The notes below the pieces were generated by a model, which was not told the DNA's origin, did no database searches, and worked only from the letters and a program-made list of their open reading frames with translations. Positions 51,899-60,033 of a stretch of 64,000 nt of DNA are shown in pieces (within the stretch, counting starts at the first letter, position 1; each line of letters begins with the position of its first letter). Origin of the DNA: Streptomyces sp. SCL15-4 (GTDB taxonomy: Bacteria; Actinomycetota; Actinomycetes; Streptomycetales; Streptomycetaceae); the NCBI RefSeq assembly GCF_033366695.1, contig NZ_JAOBTQ010000001.1:1178001-1242000 (forward strand), written 5' to 3'. The position numbers and the translations under genes are program-made.

Positions 51899-51903
51899 GC
51901 CGC

Positions 51904-51971
51904 CGGCGCGGTCCGGCCGGCGGCGCGGTCCGGCCGGCGGCGCGGTCCGGCCGGCGGCGCGGTCCGGCCGG
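51904..51971. repeat. four tandem copies of a 17-bp unit
   Basis: The unit CGGCGCGGTCCGGCCGG occurs four times without a mismatch (51904, 51921, 51938, 51955), followed by a partial fifth. It lies between the sigma-factor stop and a terminator hairpin. Perfect identity suggests recent expansion by slippage. Confidence 0.95.
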
Positions 51972-51979
51972 CGGCGAAG

Positions 51980-52009
51980 CCGCCCCCTCCCGGCACCGGC
52001 AGGGGGCGG
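51980..52009. terminator. terminator between the sigma gene and the chaplin gene
   Basis: CCGCCCCCT at 51980-51988 pairs with AGGGGGCGG at 52001-52009 around a 12-base loop that itself contains CCGG repeats. A smaller hairpin (GGCGGC GAA GCCGCC, 51970-51984) overlaps its left side. Both flanking genes end here, so it can serve both. Confidence 0.7.
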
Positions 52010-52015
52010 CCCGGT

Positions 52016-52726
52016 TCAGCTCTCGCTTCCGGTCGCCCCCGGCCGGAAGCGCCGGTACAGCACGGTTCCGCCCATCAGCGAGGCCAGGCCCGCGACGGCG
52101 GCCGTCCAGGTGCCGTCGGCTCCGGTGTGGGCGAGGGTACCGGGCGTGCGCTGCCGTACGACGCTGGACGACGGGTGCGGCGCCGGGCGGTGCGACGGCT
52201 CGTGCGGCTGATGGCGTACCGGCGGGGTGTGCCGCGCGGGCGGCCGCGGCGTGGACCGGCCGGGCGCCTCGGGACGGGGGCCGGAGGTGTTCACGGACTG
52301 GTTCCCGAAGACGGGGTTGCCGATCCCGACCACGTCCACGGTGTTGCCGCTGACGTTCACCGGCAGATCGACCGGGAGCTGGACGCCGTTGCCGGAGATC
52401 ACCCCGGGCGAACCCTGCTCCTTGCCCACGGCCGTCGCCCCGCCCGAGGTCCTGGCCCCTTCCTTCGCCTTGCCCGTGGCGTGGTCACCCTGGTTGGCGC
52501 AGCGGTTGCCCATGGCCGGGTTGAGCAGCCCCACCACGTTCACGGTGTTCCCGCACGCGTTCACCGGGACGTCCACCGGCAACTGGATGCCGTTGCCGGA
52601 GACCAGCCCGGGCGAGCCGCCCGCGTAACCGCCCGCGGCGGAGTCGGCGTGCGCCGCCCCGGCCATGGCCATCGCGCCCGAAGCGGCGGCGAAGGCGATG
52701 ACACTGTTTCGGGTAACCCTTTTCAT
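52016..52726 (-). CDS. long chaplin with two chaplin domains and a sortase signal
   Basis: Cell-wall-anchored hydrophobin-like protein of 236 residues of the ChpA-C type. It has a signal peptide (VTRNSVIAFAAASGAMAMAGAAHA), chaplin domain 1 (SPGLVSGNGIQLPVDVPVNACGNTV, GNRCAN), a spacer, chaplin domain 2 (SPGVISGNGVQLPVDLPVNVSGNTV, GNQSVN), a Pro/His-rich stalk, the sortase motif LAHTG, a membrane helix and a basic tail. Chaplins coat aerial hyphae and make them water-repellent; long forms are anchored by class E sortase. Domain 2 lacks both cysteines, which are serines here. I chose the ATG at 52726, preceded by GGAAGGA, since the signal peptide then starts normally. Confidence 0.93.
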   Translation of the reverse strand: MKRVTRNSVIAFAAASGAMAMAGAAHADSAAGGYAGGSPGLVSGNGIQLPVDVPVNACGNTVNVVGLLNPAMGNRCANQGDHATGKAKEGARTSGGATAVGKEQGSPGVISGNGVQLPVDLPVNVSGNTVDVVGIGNPVFGNQSVNTSGPRPEAPGRSTPRPPARHTPPVRHQPHEPSHRPAPHPSSSVVRQRTPGTLAHTGADGTWTAAVAGLASLMGGTVLYRRFRPGATGSES

Positions 52727-53004
52727 CGGTTCCCTGTCCTTCCAGATACGGTCGCGGGCAGTTGCCCGCACCCGGTGAAACGCAGGTGAAAGCACGCAAG
52801 TTATGGCTTATCAATCTTTCGCCGGGTACCAGAGACGGATGCGCGCGCCCGGCGGGCGTCCCCGACCCGTCGGAAGTCGGCCGCCGCGCGGGGCCGCGCA
52901 GATGGCCGAGCCCGCGGCAGCGGTGGCGCCCGGGAACTGATAGCTGTCGTGGGGGCACCTCAGCCGGAGCCGGTCCACCCGGCAGTCGACGGAGACGAGG
53001 AGCG

Positions 53005-53565
53005 ATGGCAACGACCGTACGCGACACCAGGAGCGACACCGCGCCCGCCAGTCTGCGCCTGCCCGGCATCCTGCTGGGTGTGGGGCTCGGCGGATTCGTC
53101 GACGGGATCCTGCTGCACCAACTCCTCCAGTGGCACCACATGCTGAGCAGCACCGACGACGATCGCATCGGCGTGAAGTACTACGACCCGAAGAGCGTTT
53201 CGGGGCTGGAGATGAACACCGTGTGGGACGGCGTCTTCCACACCGTCTGCTGGCTCGCCGTCCTGTCCGGGCTCGCCGTGCTGTACGCCCGGGTGACCAC
53301 CGGCCGGCGGCGGGTGTGGGGCTCACGGGTGCTGTGGGGCTGGGTGCTGGTCGGCTGGGGTCTGTTCAACCTGGTGGAGGGCCTGCTGGACCATCAGGTC
53401 CTGGGCATCCACCATGTGCGCGGCGGGTCGTACCAGGCGTGGTGGGACGCGGCCTTCCTCGTCTTCGGGGCGCTGCTGGTGGCCGGCGGTCTGCTGCTCG
53501 GGCGGAGCGGCCGGCCGGGCGGCCCGGGGACTCCCGGCGCCGTGGACGAGGGACGCCGCGCCTGA
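53005..53565 (+). CDS. DUF2243 membrane protein
   Basis: Integral membrane protein of 186 residues with four hydrophobic helices (LPGILLGVGLGGFVDGILLHQLLQWHH, VFHTVCWLAVLSGLAVLYARV, LWGWVLVGWGLFNLVEGLLDHQVLGIHH, AAFLVFGALLVAGGLLLG). Conserved His residues in LLHQLLQWHHML and DHQVLGIHHV are typical of DUF2243 and could bind metal or heme. The ATG at 53005 follows GAGGAG. Its stop overlaps the start of the CtaG-like gene by one base, so the two are coupled and probably work together in oxidase assembly; no direct evidence for the family's function is known to me. Confidence 0.83.
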   Translation: MATTVRDTRSDTAPASLRLPGILLGVGLGGFVDGILLHQLLQWHHMLSSTDDDRIGVKYYDPKSVSGLEMNTVWDGVFHTVCWLAVLSGLAVLYARVTTGRRRVWGSRVLWGWVLVGWGLFNLVEGLLDHQVLGIHHVRGGSYQAWWDAAFLVFGALLVAGGLLLGRSGRPGGPGTPGAVDEGRRA

Positions 53566-54389
53566 TGGACCACCACCACACCTCCCACCCGGCGAGCGGT
53601 GGCACGCTGGACGTCGTCCTGCCGGTCCTGGCCCTGCTGGTGTGCGCGGGCGGCTATCTGCTGCTGGCGTCCCGGGCGCGGCGGCGTCATCCGGTGCGGG
53701 CCTGGAGTGCCTGGCGGACCACCGCGTTCTGCGCCGGCGTGCTGCTGCTGGCCGTGGCACTGCTGCCGCCGGTCGCGCCCTTCGCGCACCGGGACTTCCG
53801 CGGTCACATGGTGCAGCACCTGCTCATCGGGATGTACGCCCCGCTCGCCCTGGTACTGGGCGCCCCGGTCACGCTGGTCCTGCGCGCCGTGTCCGCGCCC
53901 CGCGCACGCCGGCTCGCCGCCGTGCTGCACAGCGGCCCGGCGCGCCTGGTGAGCCGTCCGGCGGTGGCTCTGGCGCTGTCCGCCGGCAGCCTGCCGGTGC
54001 TGTACTTCACCCCGCTGTACGACACCGCCATGGCGCATCCGGCCGGGCACTGGCTGGTGCACGCGCACTTCCTGCTGTCGGGGTGCCTGTTCGCGCACGC
54101 CGTCGCCGGTCCCGACCCCGCCCCGGCGCGGCCCGGCGTGCCGGCCCGGCTGGCCTGGCTGGGCTGCGCGATCGCCGTGCACGCGGTCGCCGCGCAGCTG
54201 ATGTACGGCGGCTTCTGGGTGGATGTCCACGCTCCCGCGTCGGAGGTCCGGGGCGGCGCGGAGATCATGTACTACGGCGGTGACATCGCGGAACTGCTGC
54301 TGGCGGCGGCACTGGTCGCCACCTGGCGCCCCGGCCGCCGCCCGTTCACCCGGCCGGCGCCCCTGCGGCCGGCACGCCCGTCCGGGTGA
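53565..54389 (+). CDS. CtaG (Caa3-type) cytochrome c oxidase assembly protein
   Basis: Membrane protein of 274 residues with about seven helices and the family's His-rich points: PVAPFAHRDFRGHMVQHLLIGMYAPLALVLGAPVTL, LYFTPLYDTAMAHPAGHWLVHAHFLLSGCLFAHAVAG and a final YYGGDIAELLLAAALVATW. The caa3 CtaG family helps insert copper during cytochrome oxidase maturation. An N-terminal DHHHTSHP run could bind metal. It follows DUF2243 with TGATG overlap. A BlaI/M56 pair ends 400 bases away on the other strand and may control metal- or stress-related genes including these. Confidence 0.87.
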   Translation: MDHHHTSHPASGGTLDVVLPVLALLVCAGGYLLLASRARRRHPVRAWSAWRTTAFCAGVLLLAVALLPPVAPFAHRDFRGHMVQHLLIGMYAPLALVLGAPVTLVLRAVSAPRARRLAAVLHSGPARLVSRPAVALALSAGSLPVLYFTPLYDTAMAHPAGHWLVHAHFLLSGCLFAHAVAGPDPAPARPGVPARLAWLGCAIAVHAVAAQLMYGGFWVDVHAPASEVRGGAEIMYYGGDIAELLLAAALVATWRPGRRPFTRPAPLRPARPSG

Positions 54390-54787
54390 CCCCCTGAGCA
54401 GAGCCGCTCCGTGCCGCCGCGCAGGAAGAACCAGGTGATCCGCCGGTCCGGCGGGGTGGGGCGGCGGCCGCTCAGGCGCGGCGGTGTGTGGCCCGGGACG
54501 GTCGGCGGCGGTGCGGACCGGCACCGGCCGGCGCGGTCCGCACCGGCGTACTCCGGCGCCGCGCACGCCCTGTCCTCACGCCTCCCGGCGGGCGCACGCC
54601 CTGCCCCTCGCGCCCCGGCGCTCCTTCGCCGCCCGGTCCGGCTCCCAGGGTCTTCGTCCCGCCGACGCCTTCCTCGGAGAGGGCCGTGCGACGGCAGGCG
54701 CGGCGCACTCCGCCGCCGGACCGGGCGGAGTGGCCCACGTCTGCCGGGTCCGGCGCCGGTGCCGTGAGCGGCATGGGCGCCGGCCGG
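54390..54787. other. intergenic region without a supported gene
   Basis: About 400 bases between the convergent CtaG-like and M56 genes. No frame has a ribosome site or recognisable similarity. Several short GC-rich inverted repeats could act as terminators, but none is clear. Confidence 0.4.
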
Positions 54788-55717
54788 TCACAGGGGGGTG
54801 GCCGCGCGCAGGATGAGGACCAGGGTGACGGCCGAGTTCGCCGACGACATCGCCGAGGCCAGCGCCCCGGCGGCGGCACCCCAGACGGCCAGCCCGACCG
54901 CCGTGAACGCCGACGGCCAGGTGCGGGCCACCGGGGCGGGTGCCAGCAGCGCGGCCACCCGGCGCGGCACGGGCCCGGTCGCGGCGAGCGCCGCCAGCGT
55001 GGGCGCCGGGGTGCGCGGCGACAGCAGGGCCGCCTTGCCGATGGCGCGGGCGACCGTGCGCCGGTCGCCCACCGCGCGGGCCGCCTCCTCGTCCGCCCAC
55101 CGCTCGGCCGTGTACACGACGGCGGTGCGCAGCGGGCGCAGGAACGGGTTGGCGCGGGCGGCCAGGTGTGCGGCGAGCAGATGACGGTGGTGGCGGGCGG
55201 TCAGGTGGGCGCGTTCGTGCGCGAACAGGGCGCGCCGCTCGGCCGGGGTGAGTCCGGCGAGCAGGGCCGTGCTGACGACGATCCGGCCCCGGCCGCCGGG
55301 CAGCGCGTACGCGTACGGCGTGCCGTCGGGCAGGACGGCCACCGTGGAGCCCGGCACCCCGGCCAGAACCCGGCGGGCGCGGCGGGTGACCCGGCGGTGC
55401 CGCCACAGGGTGCGGGCGCAGGCGACGGCGACCACGGCGAGCGCCGGTATCGCGGCCCGGCCGGCCACCTCGTCGTGCGGGACGGCGGCCCGCACCTCGG
55501 GATCGGACCAGCCGTCGGGCAGCGGGTTGCCGGGCAGTTGCGCCGTGCCGACCACCATGAGCAGGGCCAGGCACAGGGTGCTGCACACGGCCATGACGAC
55601 GGCGACCGCGGTCAGCAGCCGGGTGGCGGTGCGCGGGTGCAGCCGGGTCTCGGCGAGCCGGGCGACCGGCCAGGCGGACAGCGGCAGCACCAGCGGCAGG
55701 AAGACGAAGACCCCCAT
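54788..55717 (-). CDS. M56 family metallopeptidase (BlaR1/MecR1-like)
   Basis: Membrane protease of 309 residues. Helices occupy the first 35 residues (FVFLPLVLPLSAWPVARL), about 35-60 (LLTAVAVVMAVCSTLCLALLMVV) and about 85-105. The zinc protease motif is in ALFAHERAHLTARHHRHLLAAHL (HExxH as HERAH), and a further Glu ligand probably lies in YTAERWADEEAARAVGD. There is no beta-lactam sensor domain. Such proteins are encoded next to BlaI-type repressors, whose activity they may control by cleavage. The BlaI gene lies five bases upstream in the same operon. Confidence 0.88.
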   Translation of the reverse strand: MGVFVFLPLVLPLSAWPVARLAETRLHPRTATRLLTAVAVVMAVCSTLCLALLMVVGTAQLPGNPLPDGWSDPEVRAAVPHDEVAGRAAIPALAVVAVACARTLWRHRRVTRRARRVLAGVPGSTVAVLPDGTPYAYALPGGRGRIVVSTALLAGLTPAERRALFAHERAHLTARHHRHLLAAHLAARANPFLRPLRTAVVYTAERWADEEAARAVGDRRTVARAIGKAALLSPRTPAPTLAALAATGPVPRRVAALLAPAPVARTWPSAFTAVGLAVWGAAAGALASAMSSANSAVTLVLILRAATPL

Positions 55718-55722
55718 CGCGC

Positions 55723-56121
55723 TCAGTCCTCCGGGCCGCCGGCGTCCGGGGCCGGGATGTCGAGCAGGGCCCGCAGCACCTGTTCGTCGCCGGGCGGCAG
55801 GGCGGTGACGAAGCTGGCCAGGACCGCCTCGCGGTCCCGTTCGCCGTCCAGCAGGCGGCGCATGCGCAGGGCGGCCAGCCGGGCGACGTCGGCCGTCGGC
55901 GTCCACAGGAAGGACCGGCCGTGCCGTTCGCGGGAGACGACGTCCTTGGCGAGCAGCCGGGTCAGGATGGTGACGACGGTGGTGTAGGCGAGGTCGCCGC
56001 CGAGGCGCTGCTGCACCCAGGCGGCGCTGACCGGCCCGTCCGCCTCGCGCAGCGCGCCGAGCACCTGCCCTTCCAGTTCGCCCTGACCGCGCCGCCGGGC
56101 CCGGCCGTCCTGCCCTGTCAT
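55723..56121 (-). CDS. BlaI/MecI/CopY family repressor
   Basis: Winged-helix repressor of 132 residues: LEGQVLGALREADGPVSAAWVQQRLGGDLAYTTVVTILTRLLAKDVVSRERHGRSFLWTP, followed by a dimerisation segment (LLDGERDREAVLASFVTALPPGDEQVLRALL). Cys residues of copper-sensing CopY are absent, so it is more BlaI-like. It forms an operon with the M56 protease. In actinobacteria such pairs often control respiration, transport or stress genes; the CtaG-like gene nearby is one candidate target. I found no clear TACA/TGTA-type operator upstream. Confidence 0.88.
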   Translation of the reverse strand: MTGQDGRARRRGQGELEGQVLGALREADGPVSAAWVQQRLGGDLAYTTVVTILTRLLAKDVVSRERHGRSFLWTPTADVARLAALRMRRLLDGERDREAVLASFVTALPPGDEQVLRALLDIPAPDAGGPED

Positions 56122-56269
56122 CTCCGGTTCCCTCCCCCGTCTCCCGCTGCTCGCTCACCGACCCGTCCCACGCTACTTCACGCCTCTGACAGTGCCGTGG
56201 CCGCACGGTGCGCGCGCCGACGCCCCGGGGTGCCGCCGGGGGCGGGGGCGGGCGTGGCATGCTGACGCG

Positions 56270-56911
56270 ATGGCACCCCGTGATGACACACCGCTCGCCG
56301 AGCGGGTCGAGGAACTCCTCGCCGCCGGCGGCCCCTTGCCCATCGTCGCGGCCGGCCGGCCGGTGCTGCGGCGCGGCACCGAGCCGTACGACGGTCAGCT
56401 GGGCCCCGCGCTGCTGGCCCGGTTCGTCGAGGCCCTGCGCGCCACCATGCGCGCGGCCCCCGGAGTGGGCCTGGCCGCCCCGCAGGTCGGCATCCCGCTC
56501 CGGATCGCGGTCATCGAGGACCCGGCGCCGGTGCCGCCGGAGGTGGCGGCGGCCCGGGGTCGGGTCCCGCAGCCGTTCCGGGTGCTGGTCAACCCGGTGT
56601 ACGAGCCGGTCGGCACCGCCCGGGCCGCCTTCTTCGAGGGCTGCCTCAGCGTGCCGGGCTGGCAGGCGGTGGTGGCCCGGCACGCCGAGGTGCGGCTGCG
56701 CGGCGAGGACGAGCACGGCCGCCCGCTGGACGAGGTGTTCACCGGCTGGCCGGCCCGGATCGTCCAGCACGAGACGGACCACCTGGACGGCACCCTGTAC
56801 CTGGACCGCGCGGAGCCCCGCTCCCTGTCGACCAACGAGGCGGTGGCGTCCCTGTGGCCGCACCCGGCCCCGCACCCGGCGGCCGAGGCCCTGGGCTTCG
56901 AACTGCCGTAG
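56270..56911 (+). CDS. def: peptide deformylase
   Basis: Metal-dependent deformylase of 213 residues that removes the formyl group from new proteins. All three family motifs are present: GVGLAAPQ, EGCLS with the metal-binding Cys, and QHETDHLDG with the two His and catalytic Glu. An N-terminal extension of about 20 residues and the spelling GWQAVVARH are typical of actinobacterial type. CATGCT at 56258-56263 lies six bases before the ATG, so the transcript is probably leaderless. Streptomyces genomes carry several def genes; this is likely an accessory copy. Confidence 0.93.
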   Translation: MAPRDDTPLAERVEELLAAGGPLPIVAAGRPVLRRGTEPYDGQLGPALLARFVEALRATMRAAPGVGLAAPQVGIPLRIAVIEDPAPVPPEVAAARGRVPQPFRVLVNPVYEPVGTARAAFFEGCLSVPGWQAVVARHAEVRLRGEDEHGRPLDEVFTGWPARIVQHETDHLDGTLYLDRAEPRSLSTNEAVASLWPHPAPHPAAEALGFELP

Positions 56912-56919
56912 CGCGGCGC

Positions 56920-58350
56920 TCAGTTGTCCCGGTACGCCTCCAGCAGGCGCAGCCATACCTCGCTCAGCGTGGGGTAGGACGGGACGGCGTGCCACAGGCG
57001 GCCGACCGGGACGCGGCCGGTGACCGCGACGGTGGCCGAGTGGATCAGTTCGCCGACGCCGGGGCCGACGAAGGTGACTCCGCGCAGGATCTCGTCCTCC
57101 AGGTCGACGACCATGCGGGCGCGGCCCTTGTAGCCCTCGCCGTAGAGGCCGGCGCCCGCCACGGAGGAGAACTCGACGTCCACGGCGCGCACCCGGTGGC
57201 CGGCCTGTTCGGCCTCGGCGAGGGAGAGTCCGACGGCGGCGGCCTCGGGGTCGGTGAAGACGACCTGGGGTACGGCGTGGTGGTCGGCCGTGGCGGCGTG
57301 GGCGCCCCAGGGCTCCTCCAGGAGGGGGTCGCCGGCCGCCCGGGCGGCGATCGCGGCGCCGGCGATGCGGGCCTGGTACTTGCCCTGGTGGGTGAGGAGG
57401 GCGCGGTGGTTGACGTCGCCGACCGCGTACAGCCAGTCGGTGCCGGTGACGCGGAGGCTGTCGTCGGTGTCCAGCCAGGAGCCGGGTTCCAGGCCCACGG
57501 TCTCCAGGCCGAGGTCGTCGGTGCGCGGGGCGCGTCCGGTGGCGAAGAGGATCTCGTCGGCCTCGATCCGGTCGCCGGCGGAGGTGACCGCCACGACGGT
57601 GCCGTTCTCGCGGCGGACGGACTCCACGGAGGTGCCGGTGCGGATGTCGGCGCCCGCCTCGGTGAGGGCCTCGGCGACCAGTTCCCCGGCGAACGGCTCC
57701 ATCCGGTTCAGCAGGCCCTTGCCGCGGACCAGCACCGTGACCCGGGAGCCGAGGGCCTGCCAGGCGGTGGCCATCTCGGCGGCGACGACCCCGCCGCCGA
57801 CCACGATGAGCCGCCCGGGCGCCGCCTTGGCGCTGGTGGCCTCGCGGCTGGTCCAGGGCCCGGCCTCGGCAAGGCCGGGCAGGTCGGGCAGCTGGGCGCG
57901 GGTCCCGGTGGCGACGGCTACGGCGTGCCGGGCGGTGAGCGTGGTCCGGGTGCCGTCGGGGCCGGTGACGGTGACCGTGCGCGGACCGGCGAGCCGGCCG
58001 TGGCCGCGGTACAGGTCGGCGCCGGTGCCCGCCAGCCAGGACACCTGGCCGTCGTCCTGCCAGTGGGAGGTGTACTCGTCCCGGCGGGCGAGCACGGCCG
58101 GGGCGTCGAGGGGGCCGCGCACGGCCTGGGCGAGGCCGGGCAGGCGGCGCGCGTCGGCCTGGGCGATGACCGGCCTCAGCAGGGCCTTGCTGGGCATGCA
58201 GGCCCAGTACGAGCACTCGCCGCCGAGCAGTTCGCTCTCCACGACGGCGGTGGTCAGGCCGGCCGCCCGGGTCCGGTCGGCGATGTTCTCCCCCACCGGG
58301 CCGGCACCGATCACCACGACGTCGTACGCGTTGGATTCCGTTTCCGTCAT
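56920..58350 (-). CDS. pyridine nucleotide-disulfide oxidoreductase (mercuric reductase / dihydrolipoyl dehydrogenase-like)
   Basis: FAD-dependent flavoprotein of 476 residues. It has the FAD motif VVVIGAGPVGENIADRT, a redox-active pair in GGECSYWACMPSKALL (Cys-x4-Cys retained although surrounding residues differ from the usual GGTCLNVGC), the NAD(P) motif LIVVGGGVVAAEMATAW, YAVGDVNHRALLTHQGKYQA and a C-terminal dimer domain ending LWHAVPSYPTLSEVWLRLLEAY. This His-containing ending takes the place of the usual HxHPTxxE. The substrate is unknown; a role in thiol or electrophile handling fits the divergent thioredoxin gene. The ATG at 58350 gives the normal N-terminus. Confidence 0.87.
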   Translation of the reverse strand: MTETESNAYDVVVIGAGPVGENIADRTRAAGLTTAVVESELLGGECSYWACMPSKALLRPVIAQADARRLPGLAQAVRGPLDAPAVLARRDEYTSHWQDDGQVSWLAGTGADLYRGHGRLAGPRTVTVTGPDGTRTTLTARHAVAVATGTRAQLPDLPGLAEAGPWTSREATSAKAAPGRLIVVGGGVVAAEMATAWQALGSRVTVLVRGKGLLNRMEPFAGELVAEALTEAGADIRTGTSVESVRRENGTVVAVTSAGDRIEADEILFATGRAPRTDDLGLETVGLEPGSWLDTDDSLRVTGTDWLYAVGDVNHRALLTHQGKYQARIAGAAIAARAAGDPLLEEPWGAHAATADHHAVPQVVFTDPEAAAVGLSLAEAEQAGHRVRAVDVEFSSVAGAGLYGEGYKGRARMVVDLEDEILRGVTFVGPGVGELIHSATVAVTGRVPVGRLWHAVPSYPTLSEVWLRLLEAYRDN

Positions 58351-58490
58351 GGGGTCAGTCTGGTGGGTGGTGTGCGCCCCGGCCACATGGGTACGCGCGG
58401 GGAACACCGGCGTGCGCGGGTGGAATAGGCGGCACGGCGGCCGTGTTTGCGCCGTCGGCACACCCCACACCAGGAAGAGGGAATCACGCC

Positions 58491-58868
58491 ATGACCAGCA
58501 CCGTGGAACTGACCAAGGAGAACTTCGACGAGACGGTCTCCGGGAACGAGTTCGTTCTGATCGACTTCTGGGCGTCCTGGTGCGGGCCTTGCCGGCAGTT
58601 CGCGCCCGTGTACGAGAAGGCGGCCGAGGAGAACCCGGACCTGGTGTTCGGCAAGGTGGACACCGAGGCGCAGCCGGAGCTGGCCGCGGCCTTCGGCATC
58701 TCGTCGATCCCGACGCTGATGATCGTCCGAGACCAGGTCGCGGTCTACGCCGAGCCGGGCGCGCTGCCCGCGCCGGCCCTCGACGGCCTCATCGGGCAGG
58801 CCCGCGCGCTGGACATGGACGAGGTCCGCAAGAGCATCGCCGCCCAGCAGGGCCAGGCCCAGCAGTAG
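58491..58868 (+). CDS. trxA: thioredoxin
   Basis: Thioredoxin of 125 residues with the active site FWASWCGPCRQFAP and the cis-proline region ISSIPTLMIVRDQVAVYAEPGALP. It reduces protein disulfides using electrons from thioredoxin reductase. The C-terminal 20 residues are a Gln-rich extension (SIAAQQGQAQQ). The ATG at 58491 has AGGAAGAGG upstream. It is divergent from the disulfide-oxidoreductase gene, separated by 140 bases. Several thioredoxins are usual in Streptomyces, so this is probably not the only one. Confidence 0.94.
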   Translation: MTSTVELTKENFDETVSGNEFVLIDFWASWCGPCRQFAPVYEKAAEENPDLVFGKVDTEAQPELAAAFGISSIPTLMIVRDQVAVYAEPGALPAPALDGLIGQARALDMDEVRKSIAAQQGQAQQ

Positions 58869-58890
58869 GGCGTCCCGGTGCGGGCGCGGG

Positions 58891-59892
58891 TCAGCTGGAT
58901 TCGCGCCGCACCACCGAGGCCCCGAGCACGGTGTGCGTCTCGGGTTCACCGCCGGGGTCGCGCACGGCGCGGTCGACCAGCGCGGCGAGGGTGCGCCCGG
59001 AGGGCAGTTCGATGTGCACGGTGCTGAGCCGGGGCCGCAGCAGCCGGCCGAGCATCAGGTCGTCGGCGCCGATCACGGCTACGTCCTCGGGGATGCGTAC
59101 GCCGTCGTCCTGGAGGGCGCGCATCAGCAGCATGGCGTACTCGTCGTTGTAGGCGAAGACCGCGTCCAGGCCCGACTCCGGCCAGCGGGCGGCGAGTTCG
59201 GCCGCGGCCTCCTCGGTGTAGGCGAGCGGCAGCTCGGTGACGGTGGCGTCGGTGCCACGCAGCGCCTGGCGCACGCCGGCCAGCCGGGGCCGGGCGTAGG
59301 TGCCGAGTCCGGGCTCCTCGGGCATGACGACGCCGATCCGGCGCCGGCCCCGGGCGTACAGGTGGGCGCCGGCGCAGTGGCCGATGGCGTCGTGGTCCAT
59401 GAGGATGGCGTGCGCTCCCTCGACGCGGCCGGGGCCGAGCGTGACCACGGCCCGGGCACCGGCCCGTCTGAGGACGGCGACGCCCCGCGGGCCGATCCCG
59501 ACTCCGGGCACGAGGACGGCGACGGGACGTAACTCGGCCCAGGCGAGGGCGGCTTCGTCGCCTTCGAGGCCGACGCTGCCGTACTGGACGACGGTGTAGT
59601 CGAGCCGGCCCAGCGCCCGCTGGAGTTCGTCGAGGAACCTGCTGTAGAGGGGGCCCACCGGGATCACCGGGGCGGGCATCAGGACCGTACGGCTGTGTCC
59701 GGCGCGCAGGCTGCGGGCGGCGGCGTGCGGCACGTAGCCCAGCTCGCGGGCGGCCTCGCGCACGCGACGCCGGGTCTCCTCGCTGATGCGCACGGCGCCG
59801 GCGTTGTTGAGGACGTAGGAGACCGTCGCGCGGGAGACCCCGGCCAGGCGGGCGACATCGGCACTCGTGGGCGTGTTCGGTATCTGCACCAT
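58891..59892 (-). CDS. LacI family regulator
   Basis: LacI/GalR protein of 333 residues: headpiece SADVARLAGVSRATVSYVLNNAG, hinge ARSLRAGHSRTVLMPAP and an effector domain (AVLVPGVGIGPRGVAVL, HAILMDHDAIGHCAGAHLYARGRRRIGVV, AVFAYNDEYAMLLMRALQDDGV, VAVIGADDLMLGRLLRP). I used the ATG at 59892; an in-frame ATG at 59904 is equally possible. No sugar genes are adjacent, and the divergent neighbour is a TetR gene, so its target is likely elsewhere. Confidence 0.85.
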   Translation of the reverse strand: MVQIPNTPTSADVARLAGVSRATVSYVLNNAGAVRISEETRRRVREAARELGYVPHAAARSLRAGHSRTVLMPAPVIPVGPLYSRFLDELQRALGRLDYTVVQYGSVGLEGDEAALAWAELRPVAVLVPGVGIGPRGVAVLRRAGARAVVTLGPGRVEGAHAILMDHDAIGHCAGAHLYARGRRRIGVVMPEEPGLGTYARPRLAGVRQALRGTDATVTELPLAYTEEAAAELAARWPESGLDAVFAYNDEYAMLLMRALQDDGVRIPEDVAVIGADDLMLGRLLRPRLSTVHIELPSGRTLAALVDRAVRDPGGEPETHTVLGASVVRRESS

Positions 59893-59978
59893 GACAGACC
59901 GCATCTTGGCAGAGGGGCGGGGGCCGGGAGAGGGCGGGTGGAGGTGGTCCATCCTTCGACGGACACGCCTCCCTGGAG

Positions 59979-60020
59979 CGAACATGTTCGGCCCGAACTT
60001 GTTCGCGACGAACATGTTCG
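59979..60020. promoter_or_regulatory. three operator copies at 15-bp intervals
   Basis: CGAACATGTTCG occurs perfectly at 59979-59990 and 60009-60020, with a variant CGAACTTGTTCG at 59994-60005. Starts are exactly 15 bp apart. The sites cover the promoter of the TetR/monooxygenase operon and end one base before its -10, so they are very likely the TetR binding sites for autoregulation. Confidence 0.8.
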
Positions 60021-60027
60021 TTACAGT
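59999..60027 (+). promoter_or_regulatory. leaderless promoter of the TetR-monooxygenase operon
   Basis: TTGTTC at 59999-60004, 17 bases, TACAGT at 60022-60027, then six bases to the ATG at 60034. The spacing marks a leaderless transcript. The -35 lies inside the middle operator. Confidence 0.75.
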
Positions 60028-60033
60028 TGCGGC

